DNA of 64,000 bases from Hyphomicrobiales bacterium (GCA_900467185.1 UBPA01000003.1:806001-870000); one strand, 5' to 3'; shown: positions 36,055 through 46,126, numbered from the stretch's first letter. Notes: generated by a model from the letters alone, not told the origin. Numbers and translations: made by a program.

Positions 36055-36243
36055 GTGAGCGAGCATATCGATGTTGCCAAAGTGGAAAACAGCCCCTTGC
36101 GCCGCGTGCGCAGCGTGGACGATTTCTGCCGTCGATATCGGCTCGGCGATGACGAAAAGAACCGCCTGACCCGCCTTTTCGGTTCGTTCGCGACCGAGCA
36201 GGAATTGCTGACGAACGCCACGCGGGCGCCGGTTTTTCGCTAG
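36055..36243 (+). CDS. Small hypothetical protein, 62 aa
   Basis: The GTG start at 36055 with AAGGGGAC in front gives a 62-residue soluble protein: VSEHIDVAKVENSPLRRVRS, then a helical region with FCRRYRLGDDEKNRLTRLFG. No named family is recognised, although small proteins of this type are frequent in Rhizobiaceae. Its TAG stop shares the tetranucleotide CTAG (36240-36243) with the stop of the convergent flavoprotein gene. Confidence 0.62.
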   Translation: MSEHIDVAKVENSPLRRVRSVDDFCRRYRLGDDEKNRLTRLFGSFATEQELLTNATRAPVFR

Positions 36244-37478
36244 ACGCCGTCTCTGTCGGCAAGCCAGCTTAAAAGGCCTGACGCTGCGAACCGGCCGGTT
36301 GCGAGACACGCCGTCAGCAGATATCCGCCGGTCGGCGCTTCCCAATCCACCATCTCACCCGCGACGAAAACGCCGGGCATCTGCCGGATCATTCCGGCAG
36401 GGTCGATCCCGTCGAGCCGGATGCCGCCGGCAGACGAGATGGCTTCTGCGATCGGTCGCGGCCTGGTCAACGGGATCGGCAGCATCTTCAGGGCGGCAGC
36501 AAGATCGTTTGCCGGCAAACGATCTGCATCGGGCACGATCTCCCGCAGCAGCGCCAGCTTCACGCCGTCGATCCTTGCGGCCTTGCGCAGCCGATTGCTG
36601 AAGCTCGCCTTGCGCGGGGCCGCGTCCAGCGCCAATGCCACAGCCTCCAGCGATCGGCCGGGCAGAAGGTCGAGACGGAGATCGGCGTCTCCCGAAGCCT
36701 CCAGCCTGTCCCGCAGCGCTGCCGAATGGGCATAGACAAGGCTTCCCTCGATCCCGTGACGCGTGACGACGAACTCGCCTTGCGTGCGCCCGCACGCCGA
36801 CATGGCGGCGACCGACTTCACCGGAGCGCCGGCGAACCGTGCAGCAAAATCCTCGCTCCAGGCGACATCGAAGCCGCAATTGGCCGGACGGAACGGCGCA
36901 ACGGCAATCCCCCGCGCCTCCAGCATCGGCACCCAGCGCGCATCGGATCCAAGCCTCGGCCAGCTTGCGCCGCCGAGCGACAGCAGCGTCGCATCGCTGG
37001 CGACAGCCTGCACACCGTCCGGCGTCTCGAAGACCAGCGCGTCATCCGCGCGGAAGCCGATCCAGCGCCAGCGGGTCCGGATGGCGACACCGCGCATCTC
37101 CAGCCGCCGGCGCCAGGCCCGCAGCAGCGGCGAAGCCTTCATGGCTTTGGGAAACACCCGTCCCGACGAACCGACGAAGGTCTCGACATCGAGCCCCTGC
37201 GCCCAGGCCCGCACATCGTCCGGGGTAAAGGCATCGAGAGCCGGCCGCAGGCCGGCAGTGGCGGCACCGAAGCGGCCGGCGAAACTCTCATAGGGCTCGG
37301 CATGCGTCAGATTGAGGCCCGACTTGCCGGCCAGCAGGAACTTCCGGCCGATCGTCGGCATGGCGTCATAGACCGTGACGCGATGATGCGTTTCCGACAG
37401 GACCTCGGCGGCGGCCAGTCCCGCCGGTCCGCCGCCGATGATCGCGATCGTCTTTGCTGTGCTGTCCGCTATCGTCAT
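36240..37478 (-). CDS. HI0933/TIGR03862-type flavoprotein (FAD oxidoreductase)
   Basis: A 412-residue FAD protein with IAIIGGGPAGLAAAEVLSE near the N-terminus and RKFLLAGKSGLNLTHAE soon after, the hallmark of the BaiN/HI0933 flavoprotein group. The C-terminus AGEMVDWEAPTGGYLLTACL closes the FAD site. The shorter-insert form and overall length fit the PP_4765-type subgroup. Substrate is unknown. ATG 37478 or 37490 could start it; neither has a strong ribosome binding site. The long open frame beyond is the antisense shadow of the YdcF gene. Confidence 0.84.
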   Translation of the reverse strand: MTIADSTAKTIAIIGGGPAGLAAAEVLSETHHRVTVYDAMPTIGRKFLLAGKSGLNLTHAEPYESFAGRFGAATAGLRPALDAFTPDDVRAWAQGLDVETFVGSSGRVFPKAMKASPLLRAWRRRLEMRGVAIRTRWRWIGFRADDALVFETPDGVQAVASDATLLSLGGASWPRLGSDARWVPMLEARGIAVAPFRPANCGFDVAWSEDFAARFAGAPVKSVAAMSACGRTQGEFVVTRHGIEGSLVYAHSAALRDRLEASGDADLRLDLLPGRSLEAVALALDAAPRKASFSNRLRKAARIDGVKLALLREIVPDADRLPANDLAAALKMLPIPLTRPRPIAEAISSAGGIRLDGIDPAGMIRQMPGVFVAGEMVDWEAPTGGYLLTACLATGRFAASGLLSWLADRDGV

Positions 37479-37631
37479 GGTCCGTTTCATGCGGCAAACG
37501 CCGCTTCGGGGCAAGCCGGAGAGATCACACCATGTCACAAACGCGCCTCCCGCGCGGCAGCCGGTTGCTTCCGGGCAAGGCTGACGTCTATGGTCGGCCA
37601 TCGATGTCCGAACCGCGCGTGCCCCAAGCCC

Positions 37632-38432
37632 ATGTTTCTCGTCTCCAAGATTTTCTGGCTCCTCGCCCAGCCCCTGTCGCTTGCCTTTGCGCTCGTTCTC
37701 TCCGGCTTCGTCTCTGCCGTCGCCGGCTATCAGCGGCTCGGGCTTCTCCTGTCGGGCCTTGCCGCGCTCCTTCTCTTCGTGGCGCTGTTCACGACGACCG
37801 GCAGCGTGCTCCTGCAGCGGCTGGAAGACCGGTTTCCGCGGCCGCCGGCCCTCCCCGCCGATCTTTCCTGCATGATCATTCTGGGCGGCGCCTTCGAGAA
37901 CGAGGTGATGGCGACGCGGGGCGGGATCGAGTTCAACCAGGCGGCCGACCGCTTCGTCGAGGCGCTGCGCATCGCACGCCTCGTGCCCGCGGCGCGCATT
38001 CTCGTGTCGGGCGGCGACGGTTCGCTCAGCGGAACCTATGACGGCGATGCCGATGCCGCCGAGCGGTTCTTTCCCCTGTTCGGCGTGCCCGTCGAACGCC
38101 TGATCCGCGAGGACGCCTCGCGCACGACCTTCGAAAACGCGGCGAACACGCAGGCGATCCTGTCGCGGAACGGGCTGTCGAACTGCCTGCTGATCACCTC
38201 GGCCTTCCACATGCCGCGCGCCATCGGGCTGTTCCGCAAGCTCGGGATCGCCGTGACCGCCTGGCCGACGGATTACCGGACGACCGGCAAGGCGCGCGCG
38301 GGCTTCGACTTCAGCCAGCCGGCGCTGAACGCCCAGCTGACGACGACCGCGGTGCGCGAGTGGATCGGCCTTGCCGCCTATGCCGCCACGGGCCGCACCT
38401 CTGCCCTCTTCCCGTCCGTGGAACGCCCATGA
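37632..38432 (+). CDS. YdcF-like DUF218 membrane protein
   Basis: A 266-residue protein with two N-terminal membrane helices (about 5-30 and 33-57) followed by a DUF218 domain with SCMIILGGAFEN, ARILVSGGDGS and NCLLITSAFHMPRAIGLFRKLG. Members such as ElyC and SanA act in envelope/lipid-carrier homeostasis, but the role of this one is unknown. Its stop overlaps the next start by ATGA, so it is coupled to the TRIC-family gene. Confidence 0.85.
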   Translation: MFLVSKIFWLLAQPLSLAFALVLSGFVSAVAGYQRLGLLLSGLAALLLFVALFTTTGSVLLQRLEDRFPRPPALPADLSCMIILGGAFENEVMATRGGIEFNQAADRFVEALRIARLVPAARILVSGGDGSLSGTYDGDADAAERFFPLFGVPVERLIREDASRTTFENAANTQAILSRNGLSNCLLITSAFHMPRAIGLFRKLGIAVTAWPTDYRTTGKARAGFDFSQPALNAQLTTTAVREWIGLAAYAATGRTSALFPSVERP

Positions 38433-39064
38433 CCGTTCTCGATCTTCTCGATTATGCCGGCGTCGCCGTCTTCGCCGCCACCGGCGCGCTGTCGGCCTCG
38501 CGCAAGCAACTCGATATCATTGGCTATGTCTTCCTTGCCTCCATCACCGGCATCGGCGGGGGCACGCTGCGGGATGTCATCCTCGGGGCAACGCCCGTCT
38601 TCTGGGTCAAGAACCCGCTCTACCTCGTCATCTGCGCGAGCGTCGGCGTCGTCCTGTTCCTCTCCTCGCACCGGCTCGATTCACGGTATCGCGCGCTCGT
38701 CTGGCTCGATGCGATCGGTCTGTCCGCCTATTGCGTCATGGGTGCCGCCAAGGGGCTCTCGGCCACGGGGTCCCCCGTCGTCGCGCTCGTCACCGGCATG
38801 TTGACGGCCACATTCGGCGGCATCCTGCGCGATCTTCTCGCGGGGGAACCCTCGGTGCTGCTGCGTCCGGAAATCTATGTGACGGCGGCATTGACGGGCT
38901 CGGCCGTCTTCACGCTCGCAACGCTTGCCGGCCTGCCGCTGATCGCCGCCTCCGCGCTCGGCATCGTCTGCGCCTTCATCGTGCGCGGCGGTGCGCTGAA
39001 ATTCGGCTGGACGCTGCCCACGGGTAAGGCCGGCCCCGGACGGGACCCGGACGACGTTCTCTAA
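38429..39064 (+). CDS. TRIC-family membrane channel protein (UPF0126/YadS-like)
   Basis: A 211-residue membrane protein built of two similar halves of three helices. Each half has the glycine motif: ITGIGGGTLRDVILG (about 46-60) and LTATFGGILRDLLAGE (about 130-145). This is the UPF0126 / trimeric intracellular cation channel fold. In bacteria these may be cation or small-molecule channels; the substrate is unresolved. Translationally coupled to the YdcF-like gene and convergent with irr. Confidence 0.88.
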   Translation: MTVLDLLDYAGVAVFAATGALSASRKQLDIIGYVFLASITGIGGGTLRDVILGATPVFWVKNPLYLVICASVGVVLFLSSHRLDSRYRALVWLDAIGLSAYCVMGAAKGLSATGSPVVALVTGMLTATFGGILRDLLAGEPSVLLRPEIYVTAALTGSAVFTLATLAGLPLIAASALGIVCAFIVRGGALKFGWTLPTGKAGPGRDPDDVL

Positions 39065-39079
39065 CGAAGGGACGAAAAA

Positions 39080-39499
39080 TCAGCGCTGCTTCGGCTTCAG
39101 CCGGATCACCACGTCGACATGGGAAATCTCCATGCCCTCGGGCGGCTCGGGAAGATTGCCGATGGTGATGTTGTTGACCGGAATATCGAGCACCTCGTTC
39201 GCGCCCTCCACGAAGAAGTGGTGGTGATCGGAAACGTTGGTGTCGAAATAGGTCCGTGCGCCCTCCACCGAGAGAACCCGGATCATGCCGGCTTCGGTAA
39301 ACTGGTGCAGCGTGTTGTAGACGGTCGCCAGCGACACGGGCACGCCGACGGTCACGGCTTCCTCGTGCAGTTCCTCCACCGTCAGGTGACGGTCGCCCTT
39401 TGCAAACAGGAGGTCGGCCAGCGCCATGCGCTGCCGCGTCGGCCTGAGGCCGAAGCGGCGCAAACGGTCGTCGGGCCTCATCTCTGTTTCCATCGTCAT
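39080..39499 (-). CDS. irr: Iron response regulator Irr (Fur family)
   Basis: A 139-residue Fur-type regulator. The DNA-binding helix region is around 20-65 (LRPTRQRMALADLLF), and the heme/metal-site DHHHFF lies at 91-96, where Irr has a conserved three-His motif. The N-terminal heme regulatory Cys-Pro motif of Bradyrhizobium Irr is absent, as in most Rhizobiaceae. Irr acts under low iron and is removed by heme. Its position divergent from fabA is typical of Rhizobium and Agrobacterium. A likely target, mbfA, is in the same window (61393). ATG 39499 or 39493 could be the start. Confidence 0.9.
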   Translation of the reverse strand: MTMETEMRPDDRLRRFGLRPTRQRMALADLLFAKGDRHLTVEELHEEAVTVGVPVSLATVYNTLHQFTEAGMIRVLSVEGARTYFDTNVSDHHHFFVEGANEVLDIPVNNITIGNLPEPPEGMEISHVDVVIRLKPKQR

Positions 39500-39543
39500 G
39501 CAGACTTGTCCAGGCGGCTCTTGTTAAGTGGAGTCATCGTGTC

Positions 39544-39572
39544 GATATAACTTTGGTGAGCTTGGCTTTCAA
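39544..39572 (-). promoter_or_regulatory. Likely irr promoter
   Basis: On the minus strand TTGAAA (39572-39567), exactly 17 bases, then TATATC (39549-39544), 45 bases before the irr start. A good match to a housekeeping sigma-factor promoter. The rest of the 301-bp irr/fabA intergenic region (39500-39800) holds the fabA leader; I see no clear second promoter in it. Confidence 0.6.
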
Positions 39573-39800
39573 TACACATAAAGGTGCCGGACCGGTCTAC
39601 GGAGATAAAACGGCCCGAAAAGTTGCGGATATGGCAATTGCTACTGGTTGTTTCCGGTATCATGCGCTATGCGACTGCGGATATGGGCCAGAGCCGGCAC
39701 GTCCCGGACGGTATCGGACGACGGGCGGAACGGCTCGGCAAGACAAGACCCGGTGTGCGATCGGGCTCACGAGACACCTTGGCGGAGACACCAGACGTTC

Positions 39801-40316
39801 ATGACGACCAGACAATCCAGCTACGGCTACGACGACATCCTGCGTTGCGCGCGGGGCGAACTGTTCGGCCCCGGCAATGCGCAGTTGCCGCTTCCGCCGA
39901 TGCTGATGGTCCATCGCATAACGGAGATTTCCGAAACCGGCGGCACCTTCGACAAGGGCTTCATCCGGGCCGCGTATGACGTGAAGCCCGACGACTGGTA
40001 TTTTCCCTGCCACTTCCCCGGCAATCCCATCATGCCCGGCTGCCTCGGCCTCGACGGCATGTGGCAGCTGACGGGCTTCTTCCTCGGCTGGCTCGGCGAG
40101 CCCGGCCGCGGCATGGCGCTGTCCACCGGCGAGGTGAAGTTCAAGGGCATGGTTCTTCCCGATACCAAGCTGCTGGAATACGGCATCGACTTCAAGCGCG
40201 TCATGCGCGGCCGGCTGGTGCTCGGCATCGCCGACGGCTGGCTGAAGGCCGATGGCGAAACCATCTACCAGGCGACGGACCTTCGCGTCGGCCTGTCGAA
40301 GGAGAAGGCTGCCTGA
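39801..40316 (+). CDS. fabA: 3-hydroxydecanoyl-ACP dehydratase/isomerase FabA
   Basis: A 171-residue enzyme that dehydrates 3-hydroxydecanoyl-ACP and isomerises the trans-2 to the cis-3 double bond, the branch point of anaerobic unsaturated fatty acid synthesis. The active-site stretch [20 protein letters not shown] has His71 and Asp85. The length matches E. coli FabA (172). ATG 39801 is chosen; the open frame upstream has no ribosome binding site or homology-like sequence. First gene of fabA-fabB-fabI. Confidence 0.96.
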   Translation: MTTRQSSYGYDDILRCARGELFGPGNAQLPLPPMLMVHRITEISETGGTFDKGFIRAAYDVKPDDWYFPCHFPGNPIMPGCLGLDGMWQLTGFFLGWLGEPGRGMALSTGEVKFKGMVLPDTKLLEYGIDFKRVMRGRLVLGIADGWLKADGETIYQATDLRVGLSKEKAA

Positions 40317-40371
40317 TCCCGGAGGGATCGCAGGCGCTTTCTCCAGTTCACTTCAAGAAAAGGTCATCGAG

Positions 40372-41595
40372 ATGAGACGGGTTGTTGTCACGGGTCTTGG
40401 TATCGTTTCCTCCATCGGAAACGACGCCGAAGCAGTCACGGCTTCGCTGCGCGATGCGCGCTCCGGTATCAGCTTTTCCAACGATTTCGCTGAACACGGA
40501 TTCCGCTGCCAGGTCTGGGGCTCGCCCGATCTGGACACGACGGACATGGTCGATCGCCGCGCGGCGCGTTTCCTGTCGCAGGGCGGCGCCTGGAACCACG
40601 TGGCGATGAAGCAGGCGATCGCCGATTCCGGCCTCGAAGAGAGCGACATCTCGGGCAACGAGCGCACCGGCATCATCATGGGTTCGGGCGGACCGTCCAC
40701 CAAGACGCTGATCGAAGCCGCCGACATCACCCGCAAGAACAACAGTCCGAAGCGCATCGGCCCGTTCGCCGTGCCGAAGGCCATGTCCTCGACCGCCTCG
40801 GCGACGCTCGCCACCTGGTTCAAGATCCACGGCGTCAACTATTCGATCTCGTCGGCCTGTTCGACGTCTGCCCATTGCATCGGCAATGCCGCGGAAATGA
40901 TCCAGTGGGGCAAGCAGGACATCATGTTCGCCGGCGGCCACGAGGATCTCGACTGGACCATGTCGAACCTGTTCGACGCGATGGGCGCCATGTCCTCGAA
41001 GTTCAACGACACGCCGGCCACGGCCTCGCGCGCCTATGACGTTTCGCGCGACGGCTTCGTCATCGCCGGCGGCGCCGGTGTGCTGGTGCTCGAGGAGCTG
41101 GAACATGCCAAGGCCCGTGGCGCCAAGATCTATGCCGAACTGACCGGCTACGGCGCGACGTCGGACGGTTACGACATGGTCGCACCGTCGGGCGAAGGTG
41201 CCATCCGCTGCATGCGTCAGGCGCTGGCGACCGTCAAGACCGAGATCGACTACATCAACACGCACGGCACCTCGACGCCGGTCGGCGACAGCAAGGAGAT
41301 CGGCGCGATCCGCGAGGTCTTCGGGACCAAGATCCCGCCGGTCCAGTCGACCAAGTCGCTGACGGGCCACTCGCTGGGTGCGGCCGGCGTGCAGGAATCG
41401 ATCTATGCGCTGCTGATGATGCAGGAACGCTTCATCGGCGAAAGTGCGCATATCACCGAGATCGACCCGGAATTCGACGGCGTGCCGATCGTTCGCAAGC
41501 GCATCGACGATGCGAAGATCGACACCGTGCTCTCGAACTCGTTCGGCTTCGGCGGCACCAATGCCACGCTCGTTTTCCAGCGTTATAACGGGTAA
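40372..41595 (+). CDS. fabB: Beta-ketoacyl-ACP synthase I FabB
   Basis: A 407-residue condensing enzyme that extends cis-3-decenoyl-ACP made by FabA. Catalytic Cys163 is in [13 protein letters not shown], and the two histidines are in [14 protein letters not shown] and [12 protein letters not shown]. Length matches FabB (406). It lies 55 bases after fabA and six bases before fabI, so the three genes form one unit. Confidence 0.96.
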   Translation: MRRVVVTGLGIVSSIGNDAEAVTASLRDARSGISFSNDFAEHGFRCQVWGSPDLDTTDMVDRRAARFLSQGGAWNHVAMKQAIADSGLEESDISGNERTGIIMGSGGPSTKTLIEAADITRKNNSPKRIGPFAVPKAMSSTASATLATWFKIHGVNYSISSACSTSAHCIGNAAEMIQWGKQDIMFAGGHEDLDWTMSNLFDAMGAMSSKFNDTPATASRAYDVSRDGFVIAGGAGVLVLEELEHAKARGAKIYAELTGYGATSDGYDMVAPSGEGAIRCMRQALATVKTEIDYINTHGTSTPVGDSKEIGAIREVFGTKIPPVQSTKSLTGHSLGAAGVQESIYALLMMQERFIGESAHITEIDPEFDGVPIVRKRIDDAKIDTVLSNSFGFGGTNATLVFQRYNG

Positions 41596-41601
41596 GTTGC
41601 C

Positions 41602-42408
41602 ATGACCGGTCTCATGTCGGGGAAGCGCGGGCTCATCATGGGCGTCGCCAACAGTCATTCGATCGCCTGGGGCATTTCCCAGGCGCTGTCGCGCCAAGGC
41701 GCCGAGCTTGCCTTCACCTACCAGGGCGACGCGCTCGGCAAGCGCGTGAAGCCGCTGGCGGCACAGCTGAATTCGGATCTGCTGCTGCCCTGCGACGTCG
41801 AGGACCTCGCCTCCGTCGATACCGTCATCGACACCTTGAAGGACCGCTGGGGAAGCCTGGATTTCATCGTCCACGCCATCGGCTTTTCCGACAAGAACGA
41901 GCTGAAGGGCCTTTACGCCGATACGAGCCGCGACAATTTCAGCCGGACCATGGTCATCTCCTGCTTCTCCTTCACCGAGATCGCGCGTCGCGCGGCCGAG
42001 ATGATGACAGACGGCGGCGCGATGCTGACCCTGACCTATGGCGGCTCCGTGCGCGTCATGCCGAACTACAACGTCATGGGTGTCGCCAAGGCGGCGCTTG
42101 AAGCCTCCGTGCGCTATCTCGCCGCCGATTACGGCCCGCGCGGCATCCGCGTCAACGCGATCTCGGCCGGCCCGATCCGCACGCTCGCCGGCGCCGGCAT
42201 CTCCGATGCGCGCGCCATGCTCTCCTGGAACCAAAAGAACGCGCCGCTGCGCCGCACCGTCACCATCGACGACGTCGGCAATTCCGCCCTCTACCTCCTC
42301 TCCGACCTCGCCTCCGGCGTCACCGGCGAGATTCACTACGTGGATTCCGGCTACAACATCACGTCGATGCCGGTGCTGGAGACGTTGCGGAACGCGGACG
42401 GGGAGTGA
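41602..42408 (+). CDS. fabI: Enoyl-ACP reductase FabI
   Basis: A 268-residue NADH-dependent SDR enzyme. GLIMGVANSHSIAWGISQAL near the N-terminus is the FabI cofactor site, and the catalytic Tyr-x6-Lys is in NYNVMGVAKAALEASVRYLA. The target of triclosan-like inhibitors in other bacteria. Last gene of fabA-fabB-fabI with a strong terminator at 42458. Confidence 0.94.
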   Translation: MTGLMSGKRGLIMGVANSHSIAWGISQALSRQGAELAFTYQGDALGKRVKPLAAQLNSDLLLPCDVEDLASVDTVIDTLKDRWGSLDFIVHAIGFSDKNELKGLYADTSRDNFSRTMVISCFSFTEIARRAAEMMTDGGAMLTLTYGGSVRVMPNYNVMGVAKAALEASVRYLAADYGPRGIRVNAISAGPIRTLAGAGISDARAMLSWNQKNAPLRRTVTIDDVGNSALYLLSDLASGVTGEIHYVDSGYNITSMPVLETLRNADGE

Positions 42409-42457
42409 GGTTGCTCCGCAGCCGTCTCCTCTGATCCAATCTTATCCCTGAATGCGA

Positions 42458-42490
42458 AAAAGGCGCCGCGATACTCTCGCGGCGCCTTTT
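42458..42490 (+). terminator. Strong terminator after fabI
   Basis: Perfect 10-bp arms GGCGCCGCGA and TCGCGGCGCC, loop TACTC, flanked by AAAAA and TTTT. Works in both directions and also lies just downstream of the convergent rsmC gene. Confidence 0.9.
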
Positions 42491-42521
42491 GCATGATGGG
42501 CGTCTATCGTTTGAAGCCGGC

Positions 42522-43538
42522 CTACTTCCGGCCCCACAAGATCTTGAACCGGGCATTCCGGCAGGTCTCGCCCCATTCCTTGAAGATCGTGTTCATGGTC
42601 GGCTCGTAGGGGAGGCCTCGGTTGGCGACCAGCATGAGGCGGCCGCCGGCTTTCAGGGATTTGGCGGCCATGGCGATCATGGCGACGCCGAGCGCCGGAT
42701 CGGCAGCCTGGGTCTCGTGGAAGGGTGGGTTCATGACGATGAGGTCGTAGTGATCGCGCGGGGCTTCCTGCGTCAGGTCCTGCCAGTGGAAGCGGGTCGG
42801 CACCTTCGGCGCATTGGCCTTCAGATTGCCGCGGGCGGCCTCCAGCGCATGATAGTCGGCCTCGAACAGGTCGATGCCTTTGACAGCAGGCGCGCGCTCG
42901 GCGAGCATCACCGAGAGATAGCCCCAGCCGGCGCCGAAGTCGGCGGCGTGGCCGGCGAAGTCCGTCGGCAGGCGCGAGGCGAGCAGTTCCGAGCCGCCGT
43001 CGATCCGGTCATGCGAGAACATGCCGGGAGCGGCATCGAAACGGCCTTCGACGCGAACCGGACTCGAGGCGAAGCGTTCGATCTCGGCTGCCGGGTCCTC
43101 GGGGCGCGCGAACCAGAAGGCGACGCCGTGATATTTCGGCATGCTGTCGCCACCCCACTCCAGCGCGCCAATGCGCTTGCGCAGCGACTGGATGCCGTCT
43201 TCCTTGGTGCCGGCCACGACGATGAGGCCGCCGATGCGGGTGCGCTTCAGCGCCTCCGCAATGCGGTTCTCGTTCTCACCGCGGTGCTTGCCGCAGAGGA
43301 TCAGCGTCGCGGCGTAGTCGTCGCCCTCGACGAAGGGGGTGACGGTGGCGCCGGCGGATACCAGCGCGCGATAGGCCGGGCGGTTCGGCTGGACGCAGAC
43401 CAGCGCCGCGTCGAAGCCGTCCGGTAGCCGGTAGCCGGTTTCGGCGGCCAGGAAGAGGACGCGTTCGCCTTCGCCCGGCGGCGACAGCACGCCGCTGTCG
43501 AAGGGATGAAACAGGGTCTTGACCTTGTCGCTCGTCAT
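42522..43538 (-). CDS. rsmC: 16S rRNA G1207 methyltransferase RsmC-like
   Basis: A 338-residue SAM methyltransferase with the two-domain layout of RsmC: a non-catalytic N-terminal domain and a C-terminal Rossmann domain with AADFGAGWGYLSVMLAER and the catalytic LIVMNPPFHE. NPPF is typical of N2-guanine methylation. The length matches E. coli RsmC (343). ATG 43538 is chosen. Convergent with fabI. Confidence 0.87.
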   Translation of the reverse strand: MTSDKVKTLFHPFDSGVLSPPGEGERVLFLAAETGYRLPDGFDAALVCVQPNRPAYRALVSAGATVTPFVEGDDYAATLILCGKHRGENENRIAEALKRTRIGGLIVVAGTKEDGIQSLRKRIGALEWGGDSMPKYHGVAFWFARPEDPAAEIERFASSPVRVEGRFDAAPGMFSHDRIDGGSELLASRLPTDFAGHAADFGAGWGYLSVMLAERAPAVKGIDLFEADYHALEAARGNLKANAPKVPTRFHWQDLTQEAPRDHYDLIVMNPPFHETQAADPALGVAMIAMAAKSLKAGGRLMLVANRGLPYEPTMNTIFKEWGETCRNARFKILWGRK

Positions 43539-43650
43539 TCGTCTTGCCTCTTCGGCAACCTCTTGCGGCTGCCCGTCATGCCGGATCCTGACAGGAGCCC
43601 AGCGGTGTTCGTCCCGACACTGCCGCTTGGCAGCATCCTTGATGATGCAA

Positions 43651-43685
43651 GAAGGGCGCGGAGCGATCAACGCCCCGCGCCCTTC
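43651..43685 (-). terminator. Terminator after pnp
   Basis: Perfect 11-bp arms GAAGGGCGCGG and CCGCGCCCTTC separated by 13 bases, followed on the minus strand by TTGCATC. It marks the end of the pnp transcript. Confidence 0.7.
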
Positions 43686-43708
43686 CCGTCGATGGTCGGC
43701 GGCTCGCC

Positions 43709-45841
43709 TTATTCGGCGGCTTCGCCACCCTTCTCGCTGACTTCCTTGCCGGTCGCCTGGTCGACGACCTTCATGGACAGGCGAACCTTGCCGCGCTCGT
43801 CGAAGCCCATCAGCTTGACCCAGACCTTGTCGCCTTCCTTGACGACGTCGGAGGTCTTGGCAACGCGGTCGGTCGCCAGCTGCGAGATGTGCACGAGGCC
43901 GTCACGCGGGCCGAAGAAGTTGACGAAGGCGCCGAAATCGGCGGTCTTCACAACGGTGCCTTCGTAGATCTGGCCGACTTCCGGTTCCGCGACGATCGAG
44001 TGGATCCACTTGCGGGCCGCTTCGATTTCCTTGCCGGAAGACGAAGCGATCTTGATCGTGCCGTCGTCCTCGATGTTGACCTTGGCGCCGGTCTTCTCGA
44101 CGATTTCGCGGATGACCTTGCCGCCGGAGCCGATGACTTCCCGGATCTTGTCGACCGGGATCTGCATGACTTCGATGCGCGGTGCGAATTCACCGAGCTG
44201 CGAGCGGCCTTCGGTGATGGCGTTCGCCATCTCGTTGAGGATGTGCTTGCGGCCACCCTGCGCCTGGCTGAGGGCGACCTTCATGATCTCTTCGGTGATA
44301 CCGGCGATCTTGATGTCCATCTGCAGCGAGGTGATGCCGGCGTCCGTGCCCGCAACCTTGAAGTCCATGTCGCCGAGGTGGTCTTCGTCACCCAGAATGT
44401 CGGAGAGAACCGCGAAGCGGTCGCCTTCGAGGATCAGGCCCATGGCGATGCCGGCAACCGGCTTTGCCAGGGGAACGCCGGCATCCATCAGAGCGAGCGA
44501 GGTGCCGCAGACGGTGGCCATCGAGGACGAGCCGTTCGACTCGGTGATCTCGGAGACGACGCGCAGCGTGTAGGGGAACTGGTCCGGGCTCGGGAGCATC
44601 GGACGGATGGCGCGCCATGCGAGCTTGCCGTGGCCGATTTCGCGACGGCCCGGGGAGCCCATGCGGCCCGTTTCGCCGACCGAGTAGGGCGGGAAGTTGT
44701 AATGGAGCAGGAAGCGCTCCTTGTACATGCCCGTCAGGCTGTCGACGTACTGTTCGTCTTCGCCGGTGCCGAGCGTGGCGACGACGATCGCCTGCGTTTC
44801 GCCGCGGGTGAAGAGGGCCGAACCGTGGGTGCGCGGCAGGATGCCGACTTCCGAAACGATCGGACGAACGGTCTCGAGATCACGGCCATCGATGCGGCTC
44901 TTGGTGTCGAGGATGTTCCAGCGGACGATCTTGGCCTGCAGGTGCTTGAAGACGGCGCCGATGACTTCGCTCGTGTAGCGGGCGTCCTGGCCTTCCGGGA
45001 AGAAGTGCGTCTTGACCTTGGCCTTCACGGCATCGACGGCCTTGTAGCGGTCGGCCTTCTGCGTGATCTTGTAGGCATCGCGCAGTTCGGCTTCGAAATG
45101 CTGGAGCATCTCGCCTTCGAGCGCGGAATGATCTTCCGGTTCGAATTCGCGCGGCTCCTTGGCAGCGACTTCGGCCAGCTTGATGATCGCATCGATCACC
45201 GGCTGGAAGCCCTTATGGCCGAACATGACGGCGCCGAGCATGATCTCTTCGTTCAGTTCCTTGGCTTCCGACTCGACCATCAGGACAGCGTCCTGCGTGC
45301 CGGCGACGACGAGGTCGAGAACCGATTCGTCCATCTCGTCGAGATGCGGGTTCAGGACGTATTCGCCGTTAATGTAGCCGACGCGTGCGCCGCCGACCGG
45401 GCCCATGAAGGGAACGCCGGAGAGCGTCAGCGCAGCCGAGGCCGCCACCATCGACAGGACGTCAGGATCGTTTTCAAGGTCGTGCTGGACGACGGTGACG
45501 ACGACCTGCGTGTCGTTCTTGTAGCCTTCCGGGAAGAGCGGGCGGATCGGACGGTCGATCAGGCGGGAAACCAGCGTTTCCTTTTCCGACGGACGACCTT
45601 CGCGCTTGAAGTAGCCGCCCGGGATCTTGCCGGCGGCATAGGTCTTTTCCTGGTAGTTGACGGTCAGCGGGAAGAAGTCCTGGCCGGGCTTGGGCGCCTT
45701 GGCCGAAACGACGGTGGCGAGCACGACGGTTTCGCCATATGTGGCGAGAACGGCGCCGTCTGCCTGCCGGGCGATCTTGCCCGTTTCCAGCTTCAGCGGG
45801 CGGCCTGCCCATTCGATTTCGACGCTATGGGTATCGAACAT
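43709..45841 (-). CDS. pnp: Polynucleotide phosphorylase PNPase
   Basis: A 710-residue 3'-5' exoribonuclease of the degradosome. Two RNase PH domains (about 1-220 and 310-550, with [20 protein letters not shown]-like core), then KH ([20 protein letters not shown], about 555-615) and S1 ([20 protein letters not shown], about 620-690). ATG 45841 has AGGACAAG in front; an upstream in-frame ATG at 45856 is less likely. It follows rpsO after a terminator and several hairpins, as is common, since pnp mRNA is usually processed by RNase III and autoregulated. Confidence 0.96.
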   Translation of the reverse strand: MFDTHSVEIEWAGRPLKLETGKIARQADGAVLATYGETVVLATVVSAKAPKPGQDFFPLTVNYQEKTYAAGKIPGGYFKREGRPSEKETLVSRLIDRPIRPLFPEGYKNDTQVVVTVVQHDLENDPDVLSMVAASAALTLSGVPFMGPVGGARVGYINGEYVLNPHLDEMDESVLDLVVAGTQDAVLMVESEAKELNEEIMLGAVMFGHKGFQPVIDAIIKLAEVAAKEPREFEPEDHSALEGEMLQHFEAELRDAYKITQKADRYKAVDAVKAKVKTHFFPEGQDARYTSEVIGAVFKHLQAKIVRWNILDTKSRIDGRDLETVRPIVSEVGILPRTHGSALFTRGETQAIVVATLGTGEDEQYVDSLTGMYKERFLLHYNFPPYSVGETGRMGSPGRREIGHGKLAWRAIRPMLPSPDQFPYTLRVVSEITESNGSSSMATVCGTSLALMDAGVPLAKPVAGIAMGLILEGDRFAVLSDILGDEDHLGDMDFKVAGTDAGITSLQMDIKIAGITEEIMKVALSQAQGGRKHILNEMANAITEGRSQLGEFAPRIEVMQIPVDKIREVIGSGGKVIREIVEKTGAKVNIEDDGTIKIASSSGKEIEAARKWIHSIVAEPEVGQIYEGTVVKTADFGAFVNFFGPRDGLVHISQLATDRVAKTSDVVKEGDKVWVKLMGFDERGKVRLSMKVVDQATGKEVSEKGGEAAE

Positions 45842-45958
45842 ATCTTGTCCTAACATTTGTGCGGCAAGGCCGCGCCGCAGGCCTTGGATAAGAACGGCGC
45901 GGGCGGCCCTGCATGGTCGACGCATCACGGGCAAGACAACGGGAGGCTTCCGGGTTCA

Positions 45959-46080
45959 CGGAGCCTGAAGAGGCTCCGAAGCATCCTGCAATCCTGCCCC
46001 ATGACAGGTCATCTGTTGCTCTGCAGTCCGGCACGTCCGGCCTGCTCGTGGACTTTCAGGCGCGATGCGGAAACCGCATC
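45959..46080 (-). promoter_or_regulatory. Hairpins in the pnp leader
   Basis: Two perfect stems lie between rpsO and pnp: CGGAGCC/GGCTCCG with a six-base loop (45959-45978) and GATGCGG/CCGCATC with loop AAA (46064-46080). Their place in the pnp leader fits the RNase III cleavage and PNPase autoregulation seen in enterobacteria, but this is inferred. Confidence 0.5.
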
Positions 46081-46091
46081 CGTAAAAGAGG

Positions 46092-46126
46092 CCGGCGGGC
46101 GAGCGCCTGAAGGCGCCGCCCGCCGG
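46092..46126 (-). terminator. Terminator after rpsO
   Basis: Perfect outer 10-bp arms CCGGCGGGCG and CGCCCGCCGG with an inner AGCGCCT...AGGCG stem, followed on the minus strand by CCTCTTTTAC. Confidence 0.75.

Noticed and set aside
43889-45853. 654-codon plus-strand frame opposite pnp
   Set aside because: Long only because of high GC; pnp has all expected domains on the other strand.
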